From: Caecitellus pseudoparvulus | Taxonomy: Eukaryota; Bigyra: Bicosoecida | Assembly: GCA_965644315.1 (NCBI GenBank) | Contig: CBFFRQ010000076.1 | Coordinates: 1 to 64,000, forward strand | Reading direction: 5' to 3' | DNA length: 64,000 nucleotides | Shown here: positions 8,188-18,306 of the stretch, piece by piece | Layout of the letters: each line of letters begins with the position of its first letter | Position numbering within the stretch: position 1 is the first letter of the stretch | Program-made: the position numbers and the translations under genes | The notes under the pieces: generated by a model | What the model saw: only the letters and a program-made list of their open reading frames with translations | Database searches by the model: none | Told to the model about the DNA's origin: nothing

Positions 8188-10248
8188 ATGCAGGCGGTGC
8201 TTTCCATAGCAGCAGTGCTGGTGGTGCTGGGAGAGCCCGGCAGCGCGCTGGGCACCCACCCAGAGTCCCTGCAGCAAGGTGTGGTGTTGCCTCAAGGCCG
8301 TCTGCGGAAATTGGCCTGCACACCCTTGGAAGCAACAGTGCAGAGCACCCGCATCCTGGTCCACCTGCCTGGCGTGCTGGACTCAACTGACACATCCTTG
8401 CCTCTCTGGACGGCAGCGGGTCCGCCACTGCTGAAGCAGCTCTCGCCACTGCATGAGAGCTGCACCAACGCTGATGCAGACATCGCTGGCTTGGGGCTTC
8501 GGGCGACAACTCTAGCCGCTTGGACGGCGCAGTGCACGCCTGGGCTCCAGGCGCCCGCGCCGCCAGCCTGTCATGCCGTGTGGCAGCTTCTGAACGCTAC
8601 GACCCCTGTGCAGCCCCCCTCTGCGAATGGCCACGCTCACCGCTTGCACTTGCACCGTGCCTTGCGGCAGCTGCAGCTGTCTCAGGCAGCACTGCTGGCA
8701 GCACCCGGCCTGGGCGCGGCGCTGAGCGAGGCCGACATGCAGCGGGTATGGGACGCATATGATGCGGTGGCGCTGGCGACACAGCCGCCCCCCCACTGGC
8801 CTGCCCACGCCCACATCCCCCGCCTGGTGCACATGTCCAAAGCCGACTCCAAGCCGGGCAAGTTTCCACCCCACGCGGCCCTGACGGTGCTGTCTGCCTT
8901 CACGCGACTGGCACCAGACCGTATTCTGTTCAGGACCAGCGTGGTGCCCACGGCAGCCACGTGGCACCGTGTGGCAGGCCTGGTGCAAGTTCTGCCGTTG
9001 GCTGAGGATGGGTGGGCTGTGCGGGGGGACGGTAGCACCGTGCTCCTGCACCTGGCAGCCCACATGACTGACATGCTGCGTGCACGGGTACTGGCTGCAC
9101 AGGGCGGCGTGTGGCTGGACTGGGACATCGCCGTCCTGCGACCCTTTGACGACCTGCTCTCGGCCCCCCTGCCTCGCCCCCTGCGCACGGCCCTGGGACA
9201 TACCCTGCCTGCAGGCACGCGGTGGGGCGGAGGGCGGGGGGGGTTCGATGACGGCGGCACCCCCACCACTGTCCTTGCTCGGGAGGAGGAGGTACATTTG
9301 GATGGGCAGGTGTACCCGCCCTACGTGGGGGTGGCTGTGCTGCTGTCCACTGCGAAGGCGTCTCTGCCCCACCTGTGGGCCACCGCCATGCCTGACGCGT
9401 ACGACCCCCACTGCTACACGTGTGCCAGCACACAGCTCCTCTCCCGTCTTATTGACGCCGAGCCAGGGCTGGTGGTGGAGCTGCCCTGGACGTCACTGTA
9501 CGCCCCAGGGTGGACTTTGCCCGCCATGCACTGGCTGCGCAACACCTCTGCCTTCACATCCACACAGGCCGCCTGGGCTGCTGTGCGTGGGCAGCACAGC
9601 ATCCACCTCTTTTCGGGGGGTGCCACGTGGAACGCAGCGCCGGGCAGCCTGGAGCTGCTCACGGGGCCCCCCAAGACCAACTTGGATGCGCTGCTGCAGG
9701 ACACACAGCGTGTCGCACCACGCACTGTGCTGGTCGCTGCCAACACCCCTGCTCTGCTCCTGCGTCTGTCCCTCGAAGGCGCGCTGTGCCCTGGACAGAG
9801 CGCAGACGCTGCATCTCAGACTTCCGCTGGCGACGACGCGCACGACCTTGTATCGCTCCTTGCGCTGCTGACTCCGCGGCAGCTGCTGGGCCCCAAGGAC
9901 GCTGTGGCCAGCCACGGCACAGGGGACCCTGGCAGCGACCCCGCCATGCTGTGGCTACTGGATGGCGGCGCCACCCTGAGTCCCCCCCTGCCCACCTTGC
10001 GCCAGCACATGGTGTGGCCGGAAGATGTCCTGGCAGAGCTGGCTCGCCAGCTGCAGGAGGGGGGCGTGCCTGCCGCGCATTCCTGGCTGTGCGGTGCGCA
10101 CAGCTCATCCCCCTCCCCTGCCTTGCAGGGCCTAGCCAATGCCACGCGAGCTGCCCTGGTCGCTGCGCTGCGGCTGCACACTGCTGGGCGGGTGGCCAGC
10201 CTGGCCCTGCAAGCCACTGGGCGGGCGGGTGTGAGAAGCGTGGATTAA
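8188..10248 (+). CDS. DXD-motif glycosyltransferase, secretory pathway
   Basis: Predicted Golgi- or ER-luminal sugar transferase of the Gly_transf_sug (DXD) family. The ATG at 8188 is chosen over an upstream in-frame one because it opens a clear signal sequence (MQAVLSIAAVLVVLG, then Gly/Ser/Ala). The mature protein has LVHMSK (about residue 215, the family's Ile/Val-His start of the fold) and GGVWLDWDIAVLRPF, with the metal- and nucleotide-sugar-binding DXD at D311-W-D313. Downstream Trp/Tyr-rich segments (YVGVAVLL, HLFSGGATWN) fit the acceptor half. 686 residues; the last 150 or so are not recognised. Sugar donor and acceptor cannot be told from sequence. It ends 48 bp from the convergent gene's stop. 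Confidence 0.75.
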   Translation: MQAVLSIAAVLVVLGEPGSALGTHPESLQQGVVLPQGRLRKLACTPLEATVQSTRILVHLPGVLDSTDTSLPLWTAAGPPLLKQLSPLHESCTNADADIAGLGLRATTLAAWTAQCTPGLQAPAPPACHAVWQLLNATTPVQPPSANGHAHRLHLHRALRQLQLSQAALLAAPGLGAALSEADMQRVWDAYDAVALATQPPPHWPAHAHIPRLVHMSKADSKPGKFPPHAALTVLSAFTRLAPDRILFRTSVVPTAATWHRVAGLVQVLPLAEDGWAVRGDGSTVLLHLAAHMTDMLRARVLAAQGGVWLDWDIAVLRPFDDLLSAPLPRPLRTALGHTLPAGTRWGGGRGGFDDGGTPTTVLAREEEVHLDGQVYPPYVGVAVLLSTAKASLPHLWATAMPDAYDPHCYTCASTQLLSRLIDAEPGLVVELPWTSLYAPGWTLPAMHWLRNTSAFTSTQAAWAAVRGQHSIHLFSGGATWNAAPGSLELLTGPPKTNLDALLQDTQRVAPRTVLVAANTPALLLRLSLEGALCPGQSADAASQTSAGDDAHDLVSLLALLTPRQLLGPKDAVASHGTGDPGSDPAMLWLLDGGATLSPPLPTLRQHMVWPEDVLAELARQLQEGGVPAAHSWLCGAHSSSPSPALQGLANATRAALVAALRLHTAGRVASLALQATGRAGVRSVD

Positions 10249-10296
10249 TGCAACTGTGTTCGGCTTGAAGGGGACACCGCAGGCGCTGCGCCGCCG

Positions 10297-11850
10297 TCAC
10301 TGTGACGCACGACGGGAGGCAGCTTTGAGCTCCTCACGCAGGGCCGCTGAGGACTCGCGCTCCGCTGCCAGAGCGCTGGTGAGCTGTGCGTGCTGTGCCT
10401 GCAGCCCTTGCACCACTGCCATCAGCTGCTGCACGGTGGCGACGAGGCGCTCGGTCTGCTCCGTGGATGAGGGGGGGACAGGGGGGTGGCGGGCCGGGGG
10501 GGGAGCCGGAGGGGGGTGCGACGCCCCCCTGACCCCCCCTCGTGCCTGCACTTGGAGCACCTTCCTTGGGTGCTGGCGCCGCGGGGGGCTGCCCGGGCGA
10601 GCGGTGCGCAGGTGAGGGGGGGGGTTGCTGCCGCAGGGGGGAGGTGGCGGGCCCCTCCCCTGCACTGGCGCCACGCTGCAAGCGGCCACTGCCCCGCAGG
10701 TGGTCTGGCATGGACGGTGAGCCCGCCCCGCCCGAGGTGAAGCTGGCGCGGCGCCGACTGCGGCCTGTGCCGCCCATGGAGGAGGGCGTGCCCCCTGCAC
10801 TGGCGCCATCGCTGGTGACCGACCCACGGCTGTGCGGGGAGTCTGCGAAACCAGGCCCAGCGCCGCCAGCGCCCAGAGGCACGCCACCGCCCATGCCGGA
10901 GCCGACGGAGCTGAGGGATCCCGAGCGTGGCCCGCCGGTGCCGAAGGTGGAGGCGCGTCGGGAGGAGCGGTGGCGCGTGATGCCCTTGGCGTCCAGGACG
11001 GCCAGGCCTGCCTCGGCTGCCCGGAGAGGCGACATGACACCTTCTGCCGTGGACACGAGGTTGGTGCGCAGCTTGCGAGCCGCCTCTGCGATGACGGGCA
11101 GCTTGCTGCGGTCGGCCAGGGACAGCGGCACCGGCGTGCCGTCCACTTGCAGGAAGTCCTCGCCGAAGATGTCAGCGTAGAGGGGAATGAAGTGACCGTC
11201 CAACAGGAACTTGACCGACTCAGACAGGTTTCCGTCTTGAACTGGGTAGCGGACGGTGGCAATGTCCAGCACTCTGCACACAGGCGGCGTGGCGGCTCGT
11301 GCAGGCAGCGTGGCGGTGTGGCGCGGCAGGGTGCAGTGAAAGTGCGGAAGTTGAGGTTCGACCGCCCCCGGCACGCCTGCGACACGCTGGGCGCCCAGCC
11401 CACTCACGCTGACAGGAAGTGCTCGAATTTCAGCTCCCACGACTGCCCCGCCGAAAAGGCCAAGTTGTTGGCGAAGCACTGCCCCGCCACCGACAAGTCG
11501 AAGGCGCCTTGCAGCAGGCCAGGCATGCTCCGCACCATCTTCTCATACCCCTTCTTGGTCATGCCGTCCACGATCTTGCTGCGCAGGGGGCGAGCAGGGG
11601 ACAGTGTTGCTAGGCCGCTGCCCTGTGCTGTGGCCCACTTGGTGGGTGCAGGGCAAGCCCGCGGCCAGGGAAGCCCGCGCTGGCGGGGTGAGCGTTTCAC
11701 TCACCCGCTCTGATCACGACGCGTGTACAGCGTGTCGGAGAGCCCCTTCACCACGCGGGTGTCGCGGTGGTTGGCGAAGAGCAGGAAGACGTCCTGCAGC
11801 ATCTGCAAGGACATGCCTGAGCCGTCCAGCATCTGTGCGTTGCCTGCCAT
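10297..11850 (-). CDS. unrecognised protein with C-terminal coiled coil
   Basis: At least three exons: 11705-11850, 11408-11578, and 11273 down to about 10297, with introns of 126 and 134 bp (both GTGAGT...AG, both phase 2), which join in frame as DQSG/KIVDGMTKKG and HFLSA/VLDIATVRYP. The N-terminal 160 residues look like a compact conserved domain I do not recognise (LQDVFLLFANHRDTRVVKG; SVKFLLDGHFIPLYADIFG). A Ser/Gly/Pro-rich linker follows, then a strong coiled coil (STEQTERLVATVQQLM). The coiled coil is in a different frame from the linker; the switch falls among runs of six to eight C at about 10480-10540, so a homopolymer length error or real frameshift is likely. Without it the frame ends at 10334. 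Confidence 0.6.
10511..10529. repeat. G-run/C-run palindrome inside coding DNA
   Basis: Six G, a 7-base spacer TGCGACG, then six C: a short hairpin-forming unit. Comparable units recur in other genes of the window (see findings). It sits in the low-complexity linker of the overlapping minus-strand gene, close to its apparent frame break. Confidence 0.6.
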
Positions 11851-12103
11851 GTTGCCTCGCGAGTGTCGGGTGCTGCTGCCGCTGCAGTGAGAGCAGCGCT
11901 GTCCACAGAAGTTGCACCAGCGAAGCGAACACGTCACAGCGGGAGCCTGGTGTGCGCCGGACTCCAGGTGGACAGTGGCGTGCGTAAAGCGTGTATGGGA
12001 GGTGAATTACTCCTCTGTCGTGTTTGCTCCTGCGCCGTTCCGCCCCGGAAGCCCCCGCCACGCCGCGCCGTTGCGAAGTGCAACTCAGGGAGCAGACCCT
12101 GGC

Positions 12104-15100
12104 CTACGGCGCCTTGGAAGCGCTCGCGGCGCCTGCCTGGGCACTGGCGGGCGCACTGCCTTCGCCTGCTTGCTCCAGCAGTCGCCGCAAGCATGCCTGG
12201 GCCCTCACTGCTGCCCGAACGGTGGGCGGAGCATTGCCAGCGCCGTCTCCGCTCGGTACCACCCCGTGTGCAGCGCCACGCGAAGCTGACTGAGTGCTGG
12301 GCGCCGTCCCAGACGTCATGCCCCCCAGCGCTGCCATTTCCTGCGCTGCCATCACAGCACCTGCTGCGACTCGCAGGTACGCGCTGGTGCGGCGTGGCTT
12401 GGCGCCGGCCTTGGTTGACGCCAGCGCGCCAGGCATGGCGAGACGGGCGCCTTGCAGCAGGGCTCGCACGGCATCAGCACCGGCACTGGGCAAACGGGGG
12501 ATGTTCCCAGCAAAGGGTGCGTCAGGCGCATCGGCAGCTGGCGGGAGGGGAGCCAGCCCCGACGACACACGCCACAGCGGGGACAGGAAGTCTGCGAAGC
12601 TGCACTTGTCCTTGCTGGGCAGCGCCTCCCACATGGCCAGGCTGAAGTCCCCCGCGCCCTTGCCCAGCAGCAGCCACGTGATGAGGCAGGCCACCCCCAT
12701 CACGTCCCGCTCAGCTGCCCACTCATCTCGCGCCGGCAGCTCCTGGGAACCGGGTTGCAGGGGCGTCGAGGACTCCTCCTGCACTGCCCCTTGCCCGTCG
12801 AAAGAGACACGGCGGGCGGGCACCTGGCCCTCCGCATTGAAAGTGGTGGACCGCCACGCCTCGCCGCTGCTCTGGGCATGTGCAGCAAGGGAAGGCAGGG
12901 TGCTGACGCTGGCGCTGGGTCGGTGGCCGCCGCGCCCCCCCCACCGCAGCCCCGACTGCCGCGTCTGGCCTGCACCCCCGGGGGCGGTGCCTTGCCCGCC
13001 ACCTGTCTGGTGGGGAAGAGTTTCGCTGAAGCCTCCTGTGTCGGCATCCGCTGCCCCCCTCGCCAGTCCGGCCGTGTCTTGCTGTGAGCCTTGGGCGGGT
13101 GCCGCCGCCGACTTGCTGCCGCCGCTGAGGCCTCGACGACTGCCCTCCAACCAGAAGGACGGCGTGGAGGTGCTGTGCTGCAGCCTTGGAGGCCCCTTCT
13201 TGCCCTTTGCAGCCTGTGTAGCAGAGGGAATGACAACTGCACCTCGCCCAGTGGGCGTGCGCACGTGCCCCCGGCGCTGCGGACTGCCGGCGCGAGCTGG
13301 CACTTTTCCTGCACTGGGCAGCAGGCGCAAAGTCCGGGGCAGAGTGAGGCCTTTGTACAGGCGTGCTGCAGCCCGGCGGGACGCTTCATCGTCGGCCTCT
13401 GCATCCACCTGCACGGCCAGGCCAAAGTCAATGATGCGCACTTGCAACTCCACGCCCCTCGGCTGTGTCGCGTTGCTGGCTGTGACAATGACGTTTCCAC
13501 CGTGCAGGTCGCGGTGCGCGATGCTCTCACGGTGCATGTGGATGATGGCTTGCAGCAGGGAGTGTGCGATTTCCACGCGGTGTCGGAGGGAGAAGAACGC
13601 CGCCCCGCCAGCGTGCAGCAGCAGGTCGCGCAGGGTGACGCCGGGGGCCAGCTCCATGACGGCGTACACGCTCTGCGCCCGGCGCGTCAGCCCGTAGCAC
13701 GTGGTGATCAGGGGAGACGCTTGAATGGAGCGCAGCATGCGGATTTCGCGCTGCATGCTGGCCACCGGGTCCCCCCCCTCGCGCCCCGCCACACCCTCGT
13801 CCTCCGAGCTGGGCGGCGCCAACTCCTTCACTGCCACTGGCGTGCCGTGCCACAGCCCAGCCCACACAATGCCGTGGCTGCCTTGCCCCACGATGGCCTT
13901 CGTCGGAACACTTCCCGGAACAACGTCCTCCCCACCGCCGGCCGCGTCAGTCTCGCCCTCAGCCGGGTCGGCGTCTGCTGCCTCAACCTCCGGCTGCGGC
14001 GGCAGCGGCGCTGGACAGCTGTCCAGAGTGTACACACTGCCCGACCCCGATGCGCTCTGCACCTGACCACCACCCTGGTGAAACGTGTTGCCATGGTGGG
14101 GGGCTGCACCAGGGTGGTGGAACTGTGGGCCGGTGTGAGGTGAGGGGGCGCCCCACCCGCCTGGCAGGGCCATAGGGGGAGGCGCCCCCCACGGCGCCCC
14201 CATCCCCCCCCCCATGCCCCACATGCCGCCTCCCAGCGCTGCGAGAGCGCTTTGCATGAAGGCCGCGTTCTGGGCAGCGATGGCCTGCACCGCCGCCATG
14301 GCCGCTGCTTGGGCTGCTGCCGCCTGTTGCTGCTGCGCCGCTTGCTGGTGCGCCAGCAACTGTGCGTTGCCGGCACGCCATGGGGTGGACAGCGCCGGCT
14401 GAGGGGTCATTGCCCCATGCGCACTGGGCAGGCCCAGCGCTGGCCGGGTGCTTGGCGAGGGGGCTGCCCCAGTCGGCTGCCAGGATGAGGTTGAAGCGGG
14501 TGTGCCGAGCGGAGGGGGGTGTCGGGGGGGGTGCCGCGGGACAGTCACTTTGGGCCTGTCCATGCTGGGTGGGGCGGCCTGAGGCACATCGTCGTAGTCA
14601 TCTGCGAAGGCAGGGGGAAGGGGTGTGGCACCCCCCCCTCCACCCCCCTCCTCCTCCTCCTCCTCACACGCAGTGCAGTAGGAAGACTCCATCCATGGGC
14701 TGGCTGTGTGGGCAGCGCGCCCTTCCTCTGCACTTGCAGCAGTGTCAGCGTCCACCACGCTGCTGCCTTGCCCTGGCTGCCACTGCAGTGTGGCGTACCG
14801 CTCGGGCATGCGCAGGGCTGGCGGTGGCGCAGACAGCCCTGCGGTCCCCGCCGTCACTTCTGACACCTGCGGGGCAATGTGCCGCAGGGCACGCGGCCAC
14901 CCTGCTCCCAGCTTCAAGTACAGCGCTTGCAGCAGCTTCACGAGGTCGGACCCCGTCGCTTGCTGCACTGTGTCCCACTGGACACCGTCCGAGCTGCCGC
15001 GACCGCCGTGCCACTGCGCACCGCCCCCACCACCGCCCCCACCTTCTAGCATGGCCACCCACTCGCACGAGGCAGGGTGCAGGTCTGCAAAGGACACCTC

Positions 15101-16999
15101 CTGCCCCAGGGGCATGGTGATCAGGCGCAGGGTGGCATCCCCTGCGACATCAGAGGGGGTGTGCCCTGCGGAGTCACGCACGCCCAGGTCGGCGCCGGCA
15201 TCCACCAGCAGCGTCGCGACGTCGTGTCGAGAGAGACTGGCCGCCCAGTGCAGGGCAGTCCAGCCGTCCGAGGTGTCCATGCTGCGGGCCGTGTCCACTG
15301 CCGCGCCGCGCTCAATTAGCAGGCGCACGATGTCCGTGGAGCAATTCACCACTGCCGCCATCAGCACCGTGCCGCGAGTCTTGGTGTCTGCGTCGTTCAC
15401 GTCGGCGCCGGCGTCAAGCAGTGTCTCCACCAGGGCTGTCTCAGTCTCCCGAGTCGCGCCGGCAGTTGCGAACATCAGCGGAGTCGCGCCGTTCACATCC
15501 TCCACGTTCACCGCCTCTGCGATGGCGTCGTCCGCCGCCGCTTGAGCCAAGGCAGTCAGCTCCTGTGCCCCCGCAGCCCCTGCACTGGCCTTTGCAGCAG
15601 CCACCGCCTTGTCTGCTGCACGCTCTCCGATGACGCGCAGCAGCACCTGCACTGCTGCCGTGCTACCCGCTCGCGCTGCGAGGTGCAGTGCCGTCACGCC
15701 CTTCACGTTGGCAGTGGCTGTGTCTGCACCGAGGCCCAGCAGCACAGTCACTGCCGCCACGTGGCCACCCTTGGCCGCCCGCATGAGGGGGCTGCCCCAC
15801 GTGGGGCCGCCAGCCCGTGCCATGAGCGCGCTCGCATTCACAGGCACGCGGTGGGTGGTGGCCAGGTACTCCACGATGTGCGCGTGCCCTTTCTCCGCCG
15901 CCACATCCATGAGAGTCTTGGGCAGGCGTTCAGAGTCCCCTGGCTCACGGGCCAGGCGCACATGCACATCCGCCCGCGCCGCCACCAGCGCTTTCACCAC
16001 CTCCAAATTGCCCACCAACACCGCCGCCCCCAGGGGCACCGCAGCGGTGAGGGCTCGCAGCCCACGGTCACGCCGCTGCACGTTGGGGTCTGCCCCCGCC
16101 TCCAACAGCAGGCGCACCATGTCTGCGTTGCCCACGCCCATACTGCGCGCCGCTCGAAGGAGGGGCGTGCCGTGCTTGCGGCTGTTGTAGTTCACGTCGG
16201 CGCCCGCCTGCACCAGCAGCCCAGCCAAGTCCAGGAAGCCCCGCTCAGCTGCCAGCAGGACAGGCGTGCGGCCGTACTTGTCCGGTTTGTCCAGTTCGCA
16301 GTCCCCCCCCTTCACCAGGTGCCGCACCACTTCCACGTGCCCGTACTTGCAAGCCAGCACGCAGGGCGAACTGCGAGACACCGTGTTGGCAACGTTCACA
16401 GACGCGCCGTGCTGCAGCAGCTCCTGCACGACATCAGCGTGGCCGTTCCGCGCCGCCACGTGCAGGGGGTTCCACCCCTGCTCCATGTGCATGCTGTCCA
16501 CATCCTCCGGCGTGACGGCACTGCGGTCGAGCGTCAGCTCCACAGCGGTCACGGCCGCACTGGCCGACGGCGCCTCCAGCCCCTCCACGGCCCTGCGCAG
16601 GGCTGCAATGGCTTGCAGCAGCCGGGACACGTACTGTACCTTCCCCATCGTGCACGCTTCGTGCAGAGCTCCCTGCGCGAGCGCCGCTCGGTGCTGCAGC
16701 TCCGCCCGGTCCAGCGGCACGTCCGCCGCCAGCAGCGCCTCAGGCGTCACGTGGCCGAAGTGCAGGCCAGAGCCGTCGGCGACATCCTCACTGGCAGTGT
16801 TGGGCACCGGTAGCGGGGTGCCCCTGCTGAATGCACGCTGCAGGGGGGCGGGGCTGGGCGGAGCGGGAGCAGCATCGCCTGGGGCGCTTGAGGCTCCCAG
16901 GCTGCTGTGTGCCGGCTGTGGGGCCCCTGCATCACCTGCTGCAGAGACAGCACTGCGCAAGCTGTCGGCGAACTTTCCAGGTGTGCCGCTTGTGGCCAT
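12104..16999 (-). CDS. ankyrin-repeat protein kinase with a long insert in the kinase domain
   Basis: A single open frame of 1631 residues. Roughly a dozen ankyrin repeats span about residues 173-620 (GWNPLHVAARNGHADVV through DGWTALHWAASLSRHDVATLL). A Gly/Pro/Gln-rich linker follows, then a protein kinase domain from about 1036: Gly loop GQGSHGIVWAG, VAVKEL lysine, HRDLHGGNV catalytic loop (about 1162) and IDFGLA (about 1190). About 220 disordered residues then separate DFG from a subdomain-IX-like DVMGVACLITWLLLG (about 1433). I see no APE motif. Ankyrin-kinase fusions of the tyrosine-kinase-like group usually act in signalling; substrates are unknown. HRD, DFG and Lys are present, so activity is plausible. 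The start at MATSGTPGKF is chosen; an ATG 16 codons upstream exists. Confidence 0.8.
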   Translation of the reverse strand: MATSGTPGKFADSLRSAVSAAGDAGAPQPAHSSLGASSAPGDAAPAPPSPAPLQRAFSRGTPLPVPNTASEDVADGSGLHFGHVTPEALLAADVPLDRAELQHRAALAQGALHEACTMGKVQYVSRLLQAIAALRRAVEGLEAPSASAAVTAVELTLDRSAVTPEDVDSMHMEQGWNPLHVAARNGHADVVQELLQHGASVNVANTVSRSSPCVLACKYGHVEVVRHLVKGGDCELDKPDKYGRTPVLLAAERGFLDLAGLLVQAGADVNYNSRKHGTPLLRAARSMGVGNADMVRLLLEAGADPNVQRRDRGLRALTAAVPLGAAVLVGNLEVVKALVAARADVHVRLAREPGDSERLPKTLMDVAAEKGHAHIVEYLATTHRVPVNASALMARAGGPTWGSPLMRAAKGGHVAAVTVLLGLGADTATANVKGVTALHLAARAGSTAAVQVLLRVIGERAADKAVAAAKASAGAAGAQELTALAQAAADDAIAEAVNVEDVNGATPLMFATAGATRETETALVETLLDAGADVNDADTKTRGTVLMAAVVNCSTDIVRLLIERGAAVDTARSMDTSDGWTALHWAASLSRHDVATLLVDAGADLGVRDSAGHTPSDVAGDATLRLITMPLGQEVSFADLHPASCEWVAMLEGGGGGGGGAQWHGGRGSSDGVQWDTVQQATGSDLVKLLQALYLKLGAGWPRALRHIAPQVSEVTAGTAGLSAPPPALRMPERYATLQWQPGQGSSVVDADTAASAEEGRAAHTASPWMESSYCTACEEEEEEGGGGGGATPLPPAFADDYDDVPQAAPPSMDRPKVTVPRHPPRHPPPLGTPASTSSWQPTGAAPSPSTRPALGLPSAHGAMTPQPALSTPWRAGNAQLLAHQQAAQQQQAAAAQAAAMAAVQAIAAQNAAFMQSALAALGGGMWGMGGGMGAPWGAPPPMALPGGWGAPSPHTGPQFHHPGAAPHHGNTFHQGGGQVQSASGSGSVYTLDSCPAPLPPQPEVEAADADPAEGETDAAGGGEDVVPGSVPTKAIVGQGSHGIVWAGLWHGTPVAVKELAPPSSEDEGVAGREGGDPVASMQREIRMLRSIQASPLITTCYGLTRRAQSVYAVMELAPGVTLRDLLLHAGGAAFFSLRHRVEIAHSLLQAIIHMHRESIAHRDLHGGNVIVTASNATQPRGVELQVRIIDFGLAVQVDAEADDEASRRAAARLYKGLTLPRTLRLLPSAGKVPARAGSPQRRGHVRTPTGRGAVVIPSATQAAKGKKGPPRLQHSTSTPSFWLEGSRRGLSGGSKSAAAPAQGSQQDTAGLARGAADADTGGFSETLPHQTGGGQGTAPGGAGQTRQSGLRWGGRGGHRPSASVSTLPSLAAHAQSSGEAWRSTTFNAEGQVPARRVSFDGQGAVQEESSTPLQPGSQELPARDEWAAERDVMGVACLITWLLLGKGAGDFSLAMWEALPSKDKCSFADFLSPLWRVSSGLAPLPPAADAPDAPFAGNIPRLPSAGADAVRALLQGARLAMPGALASTKAGAKPRRTSAYLRVAAGAVMAAQEMAALGGMTSGTAPSTQSASRGAAHGVVPSGDGAGNAPPTVRAAVRAQACLRRLLEQAGEGSAPASAQAGAASASKAP

Positions 17000-17336
17000 T
17001 GCACCTGGTGAGAGCAGGAGGCGGCGCCACACGGCCACGTGCGGCACGTCGCAGCGACGAACGAGAGCTGGTCCGGGCTCGGCGTGAACAGCGCTCCCCG
17101 GCCAATCCTTGTCAAGATTGAACAGCTAATTCAGTCGCTCTATCAAGTAAGCGCGTCCTGCAGTGTGCGATGGTTCCGTGGTTTCTTGGAAAGTGCCACC
17201 GCCGCGGCGGCGCGTGGTAGCGCCTGCACTGGTTTGCACGCCCACCTGCAGAAACCGCTGGTGCCGCGCAGGCAGGCAGGCAGACAGGCCCACTCCATGG
17301 CCCCACGCCAAGCAGTGCATTAAGATGCCTGGACCT
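17000..17336. other. intergenic, upstream of the ankyrin kinase
   Basis: 337 bp between two minus-strand genes, holding the ankyrin kinase promoter and the 3' end of the ERGIC gene. A short tandem GGCA repeat lies at about 17270-17290. No gene supported. Confidence 0.5.
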
Positions 17337-18306
17337 TCAATCCAGCTTGCGCACAGCAGCCATGCCCTTGTGCAGGGCGGCATTGCAGAGGCCGGCGACG
17401 CTGAAGACACCCCCCACGATGGCGAAGAGCGACGTGATGAACTGCATGGTGCTCTTCTTGGTCTGCTGCTTCCAGACAATGACGGGGGAAATGTCGTAGT
17501 GGAAGAAGACGCCTGGCTGCACCAAGTTGGGGTTGTCCCCCGTCAGTGAGCTGAGGAACTGTGTCACGCTGTACTCCTCACTCTCAATGCCCTCCCCCTC
17601 CCCAGCGCCCAGCGGCACGTACATCGTCGGGATGACTTTCATGTGGTACTGCCACTGCGCCCCCGCCTCGAACACCACCGCCACATTGTCGTTCAGGGGG
17701 CTGCCCTTCCCAGGGAAGGTGGGTCCAAACAGGAAGCTGTTGATGCGGTGGGAGGCGTTGAACTGCGTCAGCTCGCCGAAGTTCAGGATGACGGCTGGGC
17801 CACTCGGCGGCTTCAGCAGCTGCTTCAAAGTGAAGTACACCGACCCAGGCACCATGCGCACATCCATCGTGCCAGCCACGCGGCACCCCGGCAACTTGCT
17901 GTCCCCCTCCTCGTGCTCCCACTCCGTGAACGTCAAGTGCTGGGCATCCAGGGGGTAAGGTGTACCCTTGCTATCCTTCGAAGCCAAGCCAAGCTCTGCA
18001 CACAGGCACGGGGGTTGCGCTGACCGTCAGCGCTTGGATCGAAACGTTTCGCCAGCGTTACGCACCGCTGCACCCCAAGTGGAAAAATGATATGTCCAGC
18101 GCAATACTGAGGTTTCGCTCCCCAGGCCTCGTGTCTATCTTAACGTGGTGCTCTGTGATGACTTCCTGGAAGTACATGAACTCTGAAATCGCCAGGAACG
18201 CCGTCACCACCAAGGAAACCAGCGTGATGATGGCACCAGCGCTGGTGTGGGAGATGACGTGCTCCCCTCGACCCTTCAGGAACGCGTCAAAGCCGGAAAG
18301 CTTCAT
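17337..18306 (-). CDS. Erv41/ERGIC-type cargo receptor
   Basis: Membrane protein that cycles between ER and Golgi in COPII/COPI vesicles. Exons 18066-18306 and 17337-17995; the 70-bp intron (GTGCGT...GTGCAG, phase 1) joins HLGCS/ELGLASKD in frame to give 299 residues, the size of ERGIC1/Erv41. The N-terminal ERGIC_N domain is clear: MKLSGFDAF, a membrane segment (AIITLVSLVVTAFLAISEFMY), then HHVKIDTRPGE and DISFFHLGC. The luminal COPII-coated ERV domain follows (NASHRINSFLFGP), and a second membrane segment near the C-terminus (MQFITSLFAIVGGVFSVAGL). The C-terminal tail lacks an obvious dilysine signal. The intron holds the 12-bp palindrome CGAAACGTTTCG (18040-18051). Confidence 0.9.
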
